45,420 bases of DNA from Bacteroidota bacterium (lineage in GTDB: Bacteria > Bacteroidota > Bacteroidia > 2-12-FULL-35-15). Below the pieces are notes generated by a model that was given only the letters and a program-made list of their open reading frames with translations, was not told the origin of the DNA and searched no databases. The stretch lies in the NCBI GenBank assembly GCA_947476185.1, contig CANJPX010000023.1, positions 1-45,420 on the forward strand, written 5' to 3'. The translations under genes were made by a program, and so were the position numbers. Positions within the stretch are counted from its first letter, which is position 1, and every line of letters begins with the position of its first letter. Positions 24,601 to 32,134 of the stretch are shown in pieces.

Positions 24601-24792
24601 GCTTTAGATAGAAGTGAACTTGGATCGTATGCTCCAGACTTAAAACAAGCTCAGGGCATTATGGAACAATTACTTTCTTTTGCTAACTATTTTAAACAAA
24701 CTGCTTTGGCGAAAGATTTTGAGAACCGATATTTAAAATTGGTGCAAGAGTATAATTTGCCAACTCCTCAGCGCGGAAGGCAAGAACAATAA
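21664..24792 (+). CDS. DUF2723/TMEM260-like GT-C family glycosyltransferase
   Basis: Inner-membrane protein of 1042 residues. The N-terminal half has about ten hydrophobic helices. Its signature [26 protein letters not shown] (from residue 34) carries the acidic pair Asp38/Glu41 expected for a GT-C catalytic loop, and [16 protein letters not shown] follows in a later loop. The family (PF11028) is related to protein O-mannosyltransferases; human TMEM260 is an O-mannosyltransferase. After a region with [20 protein letters not shown] the C-terminus is soluble and TPR-like. A role in adding sugars to exported proteins or the envelope is likely but inferred. It is monocistronic with its own terminator. 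Confidence 0.85.
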   Translation: [1042 protein letters not shown]

Positions 24793-24804
24793 AATAATTT
24801 AATG

Positions 24805-24838
24805 AACGCTCTTGAAATTTTCAAGAGCGTTTTTTTTG
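24805..24838 (+). terminator. terminator after the DUF2723 gene
   Basis: AACGCTCTTGA and TCAAGAGCGTT form an 11-bp perfect stem with a 5-base loop, followed by seven further T. It starts 12 bases after the stop codon. Confidence 0.92.
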
Positions 24839-24866
24839 AACTAAACTTTATTACTATTTTTATAAC

Positions 24867-25478
24867 ATGTATATCGTTCGCCCATCCTTCCTTCTCAGGA
24901 AAATATATCCTAAAGCAATTTGGAGAATGCCTGCGAATGAAAAAAAGATCTACTTGACATTTGATGATGGCCCTGTTCCTATTGTTACATCATCTGTTTT
25001 GGATATTTTGAGAGAAGAAAATGTGAGGGCAACTTTTTTTTGTGTTGGAGAAAATGTTTCAAAAAATCCGGAAATATTTCAACGTATCCTGGATGAAAAA
25101 CATGCAGTGGGAAATCATACCTTCAACCATTTAAAAGGATGGAAGACACATGGGAATGAATATATCCGCAATGTTATTAAATGTGCCGGACTGATAGATA
25201 CAAAATTGTTCCGGCCTCCTTATGGAAGAATAAAAAAATCGCAATTGACCCTGATCTCAAAACAATATTCGGTGATCATGTGGGATGTTCTGAGTGGAGA
25301 TTATGACAAAAGAACGAGCCCGAAACAATGTTTGAAAAATGTAACCGACAATGTCAGGAATGGTTCTGTAATTGTTTTCCACGATAGCCATAAGGCTCAA
25401 AAAAATATGGAATTTGCCTTGCCGAGATTCATTAAATATGCCAAGGAAAACGGATTTGAATTTGCAGTATTAAAATAA
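24867..25478 (+). CDS. polysaccharide deacetylase (NodB domain)
   Basis: Metal-dependent deacetylase of carbohydrate esterase family 4, acting on N-acetylated sugars such as peptidoglycan or exopolysaccharide. Motif 1 is TFDDGP (31-36, Asp33 base and Asp34 metal), motif 2 NHTFNH (83-88, His84 and His88 metal ligands), motif 3 RPPYG (116-120), followed by a Trp-Asp strand and FHDSH. The length of 203 residues is a minimal NodB domain. There is no signal peptide and only a short basic N-terminus, so it is cytoplasmic or exported by an unseen route. A weak promoter (TTTG at 24835, TATTTTTA at 24855) overlaps the preceding terminator. Confidence 0.9.
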   Translation: MYIVRPSFLLRKIYPKAIWRMPANEKKIYLTFDDGPVPIVTSSVLDILREENVRATFFCVGENVSKNPEIFQRILDEKHAVGNHTFNHLKGWKTHGNEYIRNVIKCAGLIDTKLFRPPYGRIKKSQLTLISKQYSVIMWDVLSGDYDKRTSPKQCLKNVTDNVRNGSVIVFHDSHKAQKNMEFALPRFIKYAKENGFEFAVLK

Positions 25479-25505
25479 GTTGTGTTCTTAAAAAAATTCT
25501 TTCCC

Positions 25506-25721
25506 TTATTTTTCAAGCAGTGATGCTAATCCGGAGTGCTCGATATATTCGATTGCTTCTTCCTGCGTTTTGACTGCGAAGTTGCGATAACGATGATGCA
25601 CATCAATGATCTCTTCTAATGCATCTTTCACCAATTCCTTGTTTTTCCATGATGCGAGATCATTAATGACAGTTTCCAGACAGCTTTTTTTATAAGCGAT
25701 CTGTCCGATCAGATGTACCAA
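25506..25721 (-). CDS. small helical protein of unknown function
   Basis: Family not recognised. The 71-residue product is mostly helical, with a conserved-looking core ETVINDLASWKNKELVKDAL and EEIIDVHHRYRNFAVKTQEE and no signal or membrane segment. The first usable start is TTG at 25721, but the frame stays open upstream to 25775 (NFRSILDKTARVRKT), where an ATT overlaps the stop of the gene before it, so the true N-terminus may be longer. It follows the 25765-26301 gene in the same direction and probably shares its transcript. Confidence 0.55.
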   Translation of the reverse strand: MVHLIGQIAYKKSCLETVINDLASWKNKELVKDALEEIIDVHHRYRNFAVKTQEEAIEYIEHSGLASLLEK

Positions 25722-25764
25722 CGTTTTTCTTACCCTTGCTGTTTTATCAAGTATAGATCGGAAA

Positions 25765-26301
25765 TTAATTTCGTCTTAGCGGGATATAGGTCTTTTCGTT
25801 TTCAATTACGATATGACCTTGTTCTTCCAGGCTTTTAATGATCTCGTAAAATAATTCTTTTACAATACTACTATCGCTTTTCCAAAAATGACCAACGGAT
25901 GCTTTGATGGAATCTTCGATACGCTCAATCTTATGAAATGCCATCCTGCCAAGGTAAAATACCACCAGGTCGGATTTCAATTGCAGTCGTTCTGCACCGG
26001 GAATATTATTTTCAATTGTTTTTGCAGCTTCTTTATGTAATGCTTCTTTCTTTATTTCACCAATCCGACGCACAGCCCAACCTCCACCACCTGCAAGTGA
26101 CCCACAGGTAAATCGCATGTCATGATTTTTTTCGATATACCGAACCAAGGTACTCGGACTCGCTTTCCTTTTCCAATCTTTTTGTTCAATTAATAAAGCT
26201 TCCCCTATTTGCAGGTTCACGATTGAGTTAAATACATTAGAACTGCGACCTTTACCTCTTATTGGCAGTTGATCGTATTCATCAGAAGTTAATTTTTTCA
26301 T
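25765..26301 (-). CDS. hypothetical protein, possibly nucleic-acid associated
   Basis: Family not identified. The first 80 residues or so (LPIRGKGRSSNVFNSIVNLQ, GEALLIEQKDW, PSTLVRYIEKNHDMRFTCGS, GGGGWAVRRIG) form a compact basic module ending in a glycine turn, resembling small modules I associate with mobile-element and DNA-binding proteins. The remaining 95 residues are helical (FYLGRMAFHKIERIEDSIKA, SIVKELFYEIIKSLEEQGHI) and may be a winged helix. There is no signal peptide. A good promoter lies upstream, and the small 25506-25721 gene follows 43 bases after the stop. Confidence 0.6.
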   Translation of the reverse strand: MKKLTSDEYDQLPIRGKGRSSNVFNSIVNLQIGEALLIEQKDWKRKASPSTLVRYIEKNHDMRFTCGSLAGGGGWAVRRIGEIKKEALHKEAAKTIENNIPGAERLQLKSDLVVFYLGRMAFHKIERIEDSIKASVGHFWKSDSSIVKELFYEIIKSLEEQGHIVIENEKTYIPLRRN

Positions 26302-26329
26302 ATATCAACCTTTTTTGTTAGTAACGGAA

Positions 26330-26360
26330 CAAAACTATGGAAAATGTTAATAAGGCGCAA
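26330..26360 (-). promoter_or_regulatory. promoter of the 26301 gene pair
   Basis: On the minus strand TTG (26358-26360), 20 bases, TAGTTTTG (26330-26337). A 14-bp palindrome TATAAAATTTTATA lies just upstream (26370-26383) and could be an operator. Confidence 0.6.
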
Positions 26361-26535
26361 TTAAATCGCTATAAAATTTTATATATCATATATAACAGTT
26401 TATATATAGTTGTTTAAATACTGTATAAATTTTAACTAAAGCTTTGAATTCCTATTTAAACTCATTAGAGCCATAAAAAATTTTTTTTGATGGAAAGCAT
26501 AAAAAACGTGATGAGGAAAGGGGTTTTGAAAACAA

Positions 26536-26949
26536 TTATTTTGGCAATTGCAGTACCACGTATGTTTCAGGAACGATCAATTCCTGAGTGCAGTAATTCA
26601 GCTTATCCTGAATGGCGGTTGGGTATTTTTCGATGACCTTAAATCCGAACGGGGCAAAAAAATCAGGGATGATACAAACTAAATGGATGGAAGATTTTGA
26701 TTGATTAATGAGTTCGGCAACGATTGCCTTTCCGATTCCTTGTCTGCGGTGTTTTGTCACAACACCCAACGAACACAATTCGATGCAGTCAGAGTGCTGC
26801 CGTAATCTGCCAAAGCCAACCAACTCCTCATTCCGGAAGGCAGAAATGAATTCTAGTCGCTGAAGAATACGATCGTCTAACTCAAAGGCTTGAATATAAT
26901 TTTTAATTTGGAAAAACTCTTTTTCCGAAGGCGTTCTCAGACTTAGCAT
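26536..26949 (-). CDS. GNAT-family N-acetyltransferase
   Basis: Acetyl-CoA-dependent acetyltransferase. The central strand and P-loop-like acetyl-CoA site are LGVVTKHRRQGIGKAIVAEL, preceded by GFGRLRQHSDCIELCS and followed by HLVCIIPDFFAPFGFKVIEK. This pattern is close to ArgA-like N-acetyltransferases, but the substrate cannot be read from sequence. I prefer the ATG at 26949 (MLSLRTPSEKEF), which begins at the first strand; an ATG at 26985 would add 12 hydrophobic residues next to a repeat element. The gene stands alone on the minus strand. Confidence 0.8.
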   Translation of the reverse strand: MLSLRTPSEKEFFQIKNYIQAFELDDRILQRLEFISAFRNEELVGFGRLRQHSDCIELCSLGVVTKHRRQGIGKAIVAELINQSKSSIHLVCIIPDFFAPFGFKVIEKYPTAIQDKLNYCTQELIVPETYVVLQLPK

Positions 26950-26988
26950 CCTGAATAGAAGATTAGATAATACCAAATACTTCAAATC

Positions 26989-27040
26989 CGCTCAGCATGA
27001 CTTTCCTTTTGAAATGTCACTCTGAGCGGAGTCGAAGAGT
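26989..27040. repeat. dispersed intergenic palindrome (GTCACTCTGAGCGGAGTCGAAG type)
   Basis: GTCACTCTGAGCGGAGTCGA at 27016 is preceded by an inverted, slightly imperfect copy (CGCTCAGCATGAC, 26989-27001), forming a hairpin between two minus-strand genes. Related elements lie at 29739, 33952 and 35181. Confidence 0.75.
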
Positions 27041-27058
27041 GTTTAGAGAAATTAATTT

Positions 27059-27565
27059 CTAGTGATGGTGGCCATGCTCGCCATGAACGTGCCCATGAGC
27101 TAATTCATCTTCTGTGGCTTGACGAACTTCCAAAACTTCTCCCTTGAAATGTAGATCTGTACCTGCTAAAGGATGATTGAAATCCATTTTTACGTGTTCA
27201 GCAGTAATTTCCATTACTTTGCCATATAAACGGTTTCCGTCATTATCAACCATAGGAAGAGTAACACCAATTTTTACGTTTTCTTCATCAAATTTTCCAT
27301 CTTCTCCAATAAATGCTTCCATTGGGATCATTACTACATGTTGTTCGTCACGAACACCATATCCGCGAGCATGCTCAATAAAGAAATCGAACACATCGCC
27401 CGCTTTTTTTCCACGTAAATTATTTTCAAAATCTTCAAGCAAACCACCTGTCCCGAATATAAATAAGAAAGGATGCTCAATACTGGTTTGTTCTACTTGT
27501 TCACCTGTGTCTTTTACAGATAATGTATAGTTTACTGAAACTACCGCGTTGTTTTCAATCATCAT
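27059..27565 (-). CDS. SlyD-like FKBP-type peptidyl-prolyl isomerase
   Basis: Cytoplasmic folding helper and metal-binding protein. The FKBP core begins NNAVVSVNYTLSVKDTGEQV, with FLFIFGTGGLLEDFENNLRG and GKKAGDVFDF. An inserted IF-type chaperone flap follows (ARGYGVRDEQHVVMIPMEAF), then DFNHPLAGTDLHFKGEVLEV. The C-terminus is histidine-rich (AHGHVHGEHGHHH), as in SlyD, and should bind nickel or zinc. A perfect TACCTTTG promoter box at 27593-27600 overlaps the longer in-frame start at 27595, so translation more likely begins at the tandem ATGs at 27565 and 27562. Confidence 0.92.
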   Translation of the reverse strand: MMIENNAVVSVNYTLSVKDTGEQVEQTSIEHPFLFIFGTGGLLEDFENNLRGKKAGDVFDFFIEHARGYGVRDEQHVVMIPMEAFIGEDGKFDEENVKIGVTLPMVDNDGNRLYGKVMEITAEHVKMDFNHPLAGTDLHFKGEVLEVRQATEDELAHGHVHGEHGHHH

Positions 27566-27592
27566 TTTGTGAATTTTTAAAAATTTAGTCCG

Positions 27593-27600
27593 CAAAGGTA
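27593..27600 (-). promoter_or_regulatory. -7 box of the SlyD-like gene
   Basis: TACCTTTG is the most typical Bacteroidota -7 sequence and sits 27 bases before the chosen ATG. No clear -33 TTTG is seen at the expected distance. Confidence 0.6.
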
Positions 27601-27684
27601 AACTTTTTATGGAAATAATAAATTTTCAAGAGTAGATATCAAACCAACAGAACTTTCTAACTTTAAACCTTAAAATAGATCGCT

Positions 27685-28839
27685 ATGCATTATCCAAATT
27701 TGATCAATAGTAAACTGCCGAATGTTGGGACAACCATCTTTACAGTGATGAGTAAGTTGGCTGCCGACAACAATGCAATCAACCTTTCTCAAGGATTTCC
27801 CGATTTTTCCTGTAACGAAGAACTGGTTGCTCTTGTTAACAAATACATGAAGGCCGGAAATAATCAGTACGCTCCAATGGCTGGAATAATAGGCCTTCGT
27901 GAGATGTTGGCTCAAAAAACAGAGGAATTATATGGAGCGAAATATGATCCGGAATCTGAAATTACAATTACAGCAGGTGGTACACAAGCCATTTATACAG
28001 CTATTTCAGCGATAATTCGCGAAGACGATGAAGTGATAATTTTTGAACCTGCTTACGATTGTTACCAGCCTGCAATTGAAATGAATGGTGGAAAGACCAT
28101 CTATATGCAGTTGCAAGCGCCCGATTATACGATTGATTGGGAAAAAGTAAAAAGGGTAATTAATCATCATACAAAAATGATCATCATCAATACACCGCAT
28201 AATCCTACCGGAAGTGTGATGAGTGTTGCCGACATGATAATGTTGGAAAAGATCATCAAAGGAACTGATATTGTTATAATAAGTGATGAAGTTTATGAAC
28301 ACATAATTTTTGACAAACAACAGCATCAAAGTGTTGCCCGCTTTCCTATTCTGGCAGAACGGAGTTTTATCATTTCCTCTTTCGGAAAAACGTATCATAC
28401 TACAGGTTGGAAAATGGGTTATTGTCTGGCACCAAAAAATCTAATGACAGAATTCCGCAAGGTGCATCAGTTTTTGGTATTCTCCTGTAATACTCCGATC
28501 CAGTATGCTTTAATGGAATTTTTAAAAGAAAAGAATCATTATTTGGAGCTTGGAAATTTTTACCAGCAGAAACGGGATTATTTTATCAACCTGATCAAAG
28601 GCTCAAAATTCGGATTTATTCCTGCTGCCGGAACATACTTTCAGCTCCTGAATTATAAAAAATTAAGCTCCGAAAAAGATACCGATTTCGCTATCCGCCT
28701 CACAAAAGAATTTGGACTTGCCGCTATCCCGATTTCAGTTTTTTATCATGAGCAAGAAGATAATCATGTATTGCGTTTTTGTTTTGCTAAAAAAGAGGAG
28801 ACTCTGGAAAAAGCTGCAGAAATTCTGAATAAGATTTAA
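27685..28839 (+). CDS. PLP-dependent methionine/glutamine aminotransferase
   Basis: Class I/II aminotransferase of the YbdL/glutamine transaminase K type. It moves an amino group between methionine, glutamine or aromatic amino acids and 2-oxoacids. Family marks: INLSQGFPDFSCN near the N-terminus, YAPMAGIIGLREML, ITAGGTQAIY, NTPHNPTGSV, ISDEVYEH, and the PLP-binding Lys235 in SSFGKTYHTTGWKMGY. The length of 384 residues is usual. An omega-amidase gene starts 10 bases after its stop. That pairing is known from methionine salvage: glutamine donates the amino group to 4-methylthio-2-oxobutanoate and the amidase removes the resulting 2-oxoglutaramate. Confidence 0.92.
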   Translation: MHYPNLINSKLPNVGTTIFTVMSKLAADNNAINLSQGFPDFSCNEELVALVNKYMKAGNNQYAPMAGIIGLREMLAQKTEELYGAKYDPESEITITAGGTQAIYTAISAIIREDDEVIIFEPAYDCYQPAIEMNGGKTIYMQLQAPDYTIDWEKVKRVINHHTKMIIINTPHNPTGSVMSVADMIMLEKIIKGTDIVIISDEVYEHIIFDKQQHQSVARFPILAERSFIISSFGKTYHTTGWKMGYCLAPKNLMTEFRKVHQFLVFSCNTPIQYALMEFLKEKNHYLELGNFYQQKRDYFINLIKGSKFGFIPAAGTYFQLLNYKKLSSEKDTDFAIRLTKEFGLAAIPISVFYHEQEDNHVLRFCFAKKEETLEKAAEILNKI

Positions 28840-28849
28840 GAGAATCCTT

Positions 28850-29680
28850 ATGAACGACCTTCGAATTACCGTTATCCAATCCGACTTGCATTGGGAAAAC
28901 AAAGAGAAAAATATCGAAATGTTTTCCGGAAAAATTAGGTCTATTGTTGAACAAACGGATCTGATAGTTCTTCCCGAAATGTTTACAACCGGCTTTAGCA
29001 TGCACCCTGAAAAGTTCGCAGAAGATATGAATGGCTCAACCATCAATTGGATGCGAACAAAAGCAAAAGAAAAAAATGCAGTAATTGCAGGAAGTTTTAT
29101 TTGTGAAGAAAGTAAAAAATATTTCAACCGCCTTGTATGGATGAATGTCGACGGTACTTACAGCTATTACGATAAAAGACATTTATTCCGAATGGGTGAT
29201 GAGGATAATCATTATGGGATCGGACAAAAAAAATTAATAGTTGAATTAAAAGGATGGAAAATTTGTCCGCTTATTTGTTATGATCTGCGTTTTCCTGTAT
29301 GGGCCAGAAATAAAAAAACAGAATCAAGAATCAAGAATCACGAATCAGGACTAAACAAAGAAGTTGATTTGGAGTATGATGTTTTGATCTATGTTGCCAA
29401 TTGGCCTGAAAGACGGGCATATCCATGGAAATCATTGTTGGTAGCACGGGCAATAGAAAATCAGAGTTACGTTGTTGGTGCAAATAGAATTGGTGCCGAT
29501 GGGAACGATATTTATCATTCCGGTGATTCAATGATGCTTGACTTCAAAGGAGAACTGATCAGTAAAATACCTTCTGGAAAAGAACACATTGAAACGATCA
29601 CTCTAAATTATTCCGACTTATCTGAGTTCAGAAAAATGTTTCCGGTATTGTTGGATGCAGATGATTTTGAAATAAAATAA
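28850..29680 (+). CDS. omega-amidase (Nit2/YafV-like nitrilase-family amidohydrolase)
   Basis: Hydrolyses 2-oxoglutaramate (and succinamate) to the acid and ammonia, pulling the upstream transaminase forward. The catalytic triad is Glu43 (LPEMFTTGFSM), Lys109 (YDKRHLF) and Cys143 (LICYDLRFP). VANWPERRAYPW and AIENQSYVVGANR are typical of this subfamily. The protein is 276 residues; about 18 of these (KKTESRIKNHESGLNKEV, from 155) form an insertion just after FPVWARN, encoded by a 7-base tandem repeat. It lies in a surface loop position, so activity is probably kept. Co-transcribed with the aminotransferase gene. Confidence 0.92.
   Translation: MNDLRITVIQSDLHWENKEKNIEMFSGKIRSIVEQTDLIVLPEMFTTGFSMHPEKFAEDMNGSTINWMRTKAKEKNAVIAGSFICEESKKYFNRLVWMNVDGTYSYYDKRHLFRMGDEDNHYGIGQKKLIVELKGWKICPLICYDLRFPVWARNKKTESRIKNHESGLNKEVDLEYDVLIYVANWPERRAYPWKSLLVARAIENQSYVVGANRIGADGNDIYHSGDSMMLDFKGELISKIPSGKEHIETITLNYSDLSEFRKMFPVLLDADDFEIK
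29321..29348 (+). repeat. four 7-base tandem repeats inside the omega-amidase gene
   Basis: GAATCAA, GAATCAA, GAATCAC and GAATCAG lie in a row within the coding frame and encode most of a loop insertion that I do not recall in related amidases. Confidence 0.8.
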
Positions 29681-29738
29681 AAAATTTATGCTTGACCATT
29701 TGCTTTCCATTTATAACTGACCAATTTCGATTGTTACC

Positions 29739-29826
29739 GTCACTCTGAGCTTGGCATGTACTGAGCCAGACGAAGTGTCGATGAGTGTGGGATGCCATCG
29801 CAAATATTTCGACAGGCTCAATATGA
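29739..29826. repeat. dispersed composite repeat, copy 1
   Basis: It begins GTCACTCTGAGC, contains GAGCCAGACGAAGTGTCGA and ends TTTCGACAGGCTCAATATGAC. The same order of blocks is found at 35181-35270, and the ends are imperfect inverted copies of each other. It lies between convergent genes. Confidence 0.8.
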
Positions 29827-29866
29827 CCACGCACACTTCGCTTCTGCAACCTAGGTTTTTTTGTCA

Positions 29867-31576
29867 TTACTCAATCTTCCATACCAGATCCGCATCCCAA
29901 TTGGAACGGATGTTTATCAGCTCCGAATTATAGATTACTTTTTCTGGCTGCAACTGTTTAAGATAATTTCCTGTATCCCATTTGTGATTGGAATTATCAT
30001 CGTAAATAATTTTTAATTTATATTTTCTCGGATACAAATACGCATAGGAAAGAATGGTTGATTTTTGAATATTATCTTCTCTCACAACACGATCTTGTTC
30101 ATCTAATAGCTGAACGATATAATTCCCCTTGGTTTCCGGAATTGTCAAGTTTAATTTTACACTGCCGTAATATTTTTCCTCCCTCGTTTTGAAATCAACT
30201 TTGATGGAATCGTTCGTTAATCCAAATACATCTGTGAAGGTACCGGGAGGAATCAATAAATGATAATTTGTGTTTTCCTTGAATTTTAAAGGTGACCGAG
30301 TAAGAATCACTCCTCCTGTATTTGAATTTTCCAATGATCTTGTTTCCAGTTTTATTCTGCAATAATTTTCTTCAAATAATGCAAAGCCTAAATTTTTACT
30401 GATGTCGATGGTGTCCTCTTTAAAGGATATGGAATCTGAACTGTAATTTTTAATAGCATTATTAAACAACAGGCTTAGATTACCTGTCAGATCAAAACTT
30501 TGGTTTCCACCAGGACTAAGGAGTAACGATAATTTCAGCGGATTCCGTTTGGATCGCAATGCATCTTGCTTTTTGATCGTTTTAAATTCCAATGTGTCAG
30601 TGATCTTGTCGTCAATAATTATTTGAAGTTTTAATGAATCTTTTTCAAAATTATTGAACCAATAGGTCAGAGAGTCTTTGTTTTTTGAATCTTCAAAATA
30701 CTCTGTCACATCAACGTTTTTAGTAAGGTTGTTGATTTTTACTGTATTTGAATTTTGATTAAAAAGTAATGTTACTTTTCCATACGAATTGTAAACATAT
30801 TTTTTTAAATACACTTTCTTTTCCGGCTCTTGAAACAAGGCGATGACAATATTCTGTTTTTCGCTTATATCAATGGGAGCATTTGCAAAACCAATACTCT
30901 CAGTTTCTCCATCGTATTTGTAATTTGAGTTTGCATCTTTTACAGCAGCCAATTTATATTTTCCTGCCTTAATATTGTTGATCTGAAATGTGCCGTCTTT
31001 TTCCGTTTTTGCAAAATAATCAGGGCGACTTTTATATACAACACTGTCAGACATATCGCTGTAAAGCATTACCAAAACTCCTTTTTCTGTTGCCAGATTA
31101 AAACCATTCTGAACTTTTCCTGTTAATTTCATTGAATCGATGAACGACCCCGTTGAAAAAATATATTTAAAATTCTCCAGCGTATTTCCTTCGTTCAGAT
31201 CCTGTAAAGCATTGCCAAAACTAATGCAATAGGTCGTGCTTGGTTTCAGCTTTTCATTATTATCCAACTCGATGTCTAACGTTTTATTTTTGATAGTGAT
31301 GTTGGGTGCTTTTTCCATCGGAGGGGAAATAATCAGCTGGTTGTTCAGATCTTTTAATTGGATAAATTCATTAAAGTTTATTTCAACCGTTTTAGCAACA
31401 AAATTAAGCTGAGCACTATCCGGACTATATTTTAAAACTCGAGGAGGGAGAATGTCTTTCGCTCCACCACCCGGAGCAACGATCTGAGCGCAGGAAAAAA
31501 TGAATGTGCAAATAAGCAAATATGCAAATGTGCGGATTGTTCTAATTATTAAAAAATAAAACTTTGAGTGAGGCAT
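29867..31576 (-). CDS. Ig-like (Big_5) domain lipoprotein
   Basis: Envelope lipoprotein of 569 residues. The signal peptide ends in the lipobox FIFSCAQ (Cys at about 29) and is followed by VAPGGGAKD. The first domain is a Big_5-type Ig fold (PPRVLKYSPDSAQ, VEINFNEFIQLKDLN, LKPSTTYCISFG). A carboxypeptidase-regulatory-like module follows (KDGTFQINNIKAGKYKLAAV, DANSNYKYDGE), then further beta domains to the C-terminus. This is a common conserved family in Bacteroidota with no assigned function. The hydrophobic core of its signal peptide is encoded by an 8-base simple repeat (31502-31533). Confidence 0.8.
   Translation of the reverse strand: MPHSKFYFLIIRTIRTFAYLLICTFIFSCAQIVAPGGGAKDILPPRVLKYSPDSAQLNFVAKTVEINFNEFIQLKDLNNQLIISPPMEKAPNITIKNKTLDIELDNNEKLKPSTTYCISFGNALQDLNEGNTLENFKYIFSTGSFIDSMKLTGKVQNGFNLATEKGVLVMLYSDMSDSVVYKSRPDYFAKTEKDGTFQINNIKAGKYKLAAVKDANSNYKYDGETESIGFANAPIDISEKQNIVIALFQEPEKKVYLKKYVYNSYGKVTLLFNQNSNTVKINNLTKNVDVTEYFEDSKNKDSLTYWFNNFEKDSLKLQIIIDDKITDTLEFKTIKKQDALRSKRNPLKLSLLLSPGGNQSFDLTGNLSLLFNNAIKNYSSDSISFKEDTIDISKNLGFALFEENYCRIKLETRSLENSNTGGVILTRSPLKFKENTNYHLLIPPGTFTDVFGLTNDSIKVDFKTREEKYYGSVKLNLTIPETKGNYIVQLLDEQDRVVREDNIQKSTILSYAYLYPRKYKLKIIYDDNSNHKWDTGNYLKQLQPEKVIYNSELINIRSNWDADLVWKIE
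31502..31533 (-). repeat. 8-base tandem repeat encoding a signal peptide core
   Basis: Units GAATGTGC, AAATAAGC, AAATATGC and AAATGTGC stand in a row within the coding frame and specify residues TFAYLLICTF of the lipoprotein signal sequence. Confidence 0.75.
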
Positions 31577-31648
31577 TATGTATTTATTCTGTAATATTCT
31601 AAATATTGTCTAATTGTAAATCAACAAATCGGTATTTCTGCAAATCAA

Positions 31649-32134
31649 CTAATTGCAGCATCTACTGATTATTTCCATTAATTGCTCAAGATACATACTG
31701 TCTGTTTCATCAAATGTTGCAAGCTGTTCGCTGTCTATATCTAAGATCAATTTTACTTCTCCATTTTTATCAAATGCCGGCAGCACAATTTCTGATCTTG
31801 ATAAACTGCTGCAGGCAATATGTCCCGGAAATTGCTCAACGTCCTCTACAATTAGCGTTCTCTTTTCTTTCCATGCCGCTCCGCAAACACCTTTCCCAAA
31901 ACCAATTCTGGTACAAGCAACAGGTCCTTGAAATGGTCCTAAGACCAATTGTTCTCCTTTGACAAAATAAATTCCTACCCAAAAAAAATCCAATCCATAT
32001 TTTAAGGCTGAAATTATATTTGAAAGATTGGCTATAACATCAGTTTCTGCTTCTGTCAGTGCTTTTATCTGAGGCAGCAGTGATTCATACTTTTCTTTTT
32101 TTGTGGTTCCCGAAACGAGAAATGATTCAGCCAT
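31649..32134 (-). CDS. msrC: free methionine-(R)-sulfoxide reductase (GAF domain)
   Basis: Repairs oxidised free methionine with thioredoxin as reductant. It is a single GAF domain of 161 residues with cysteines at 74 (PVACTRIGFG), 84 (GVCGAAW) and 108 (HIACSSLSRSEIV). The 10- and 24-residue spacings equal those of E. coli fRMsr (84, 94, 118). DIDSEQLATFDETD near the end is also typical. The longer in-frame start at 32161 contains a TACCTTTG promoter box, so the ATG at 32134 (MAESFLVSG) is chosen. Confidence 0.93.
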   Translation of the reverse strand: MAESFLVSGTTKKEKYESLLPQIKALTEAETDVIANLSNIISALKYGLDFFWVGIYFVKGEQLVLGPFQGPVACTRIGFGKGVCGAAWKEKRTLIVEDVEQFPGHIACSSLSRSEIVLPAFDKNGEVKLILDIDSEQLATFDETDSMYLEQLMEIISRCCN

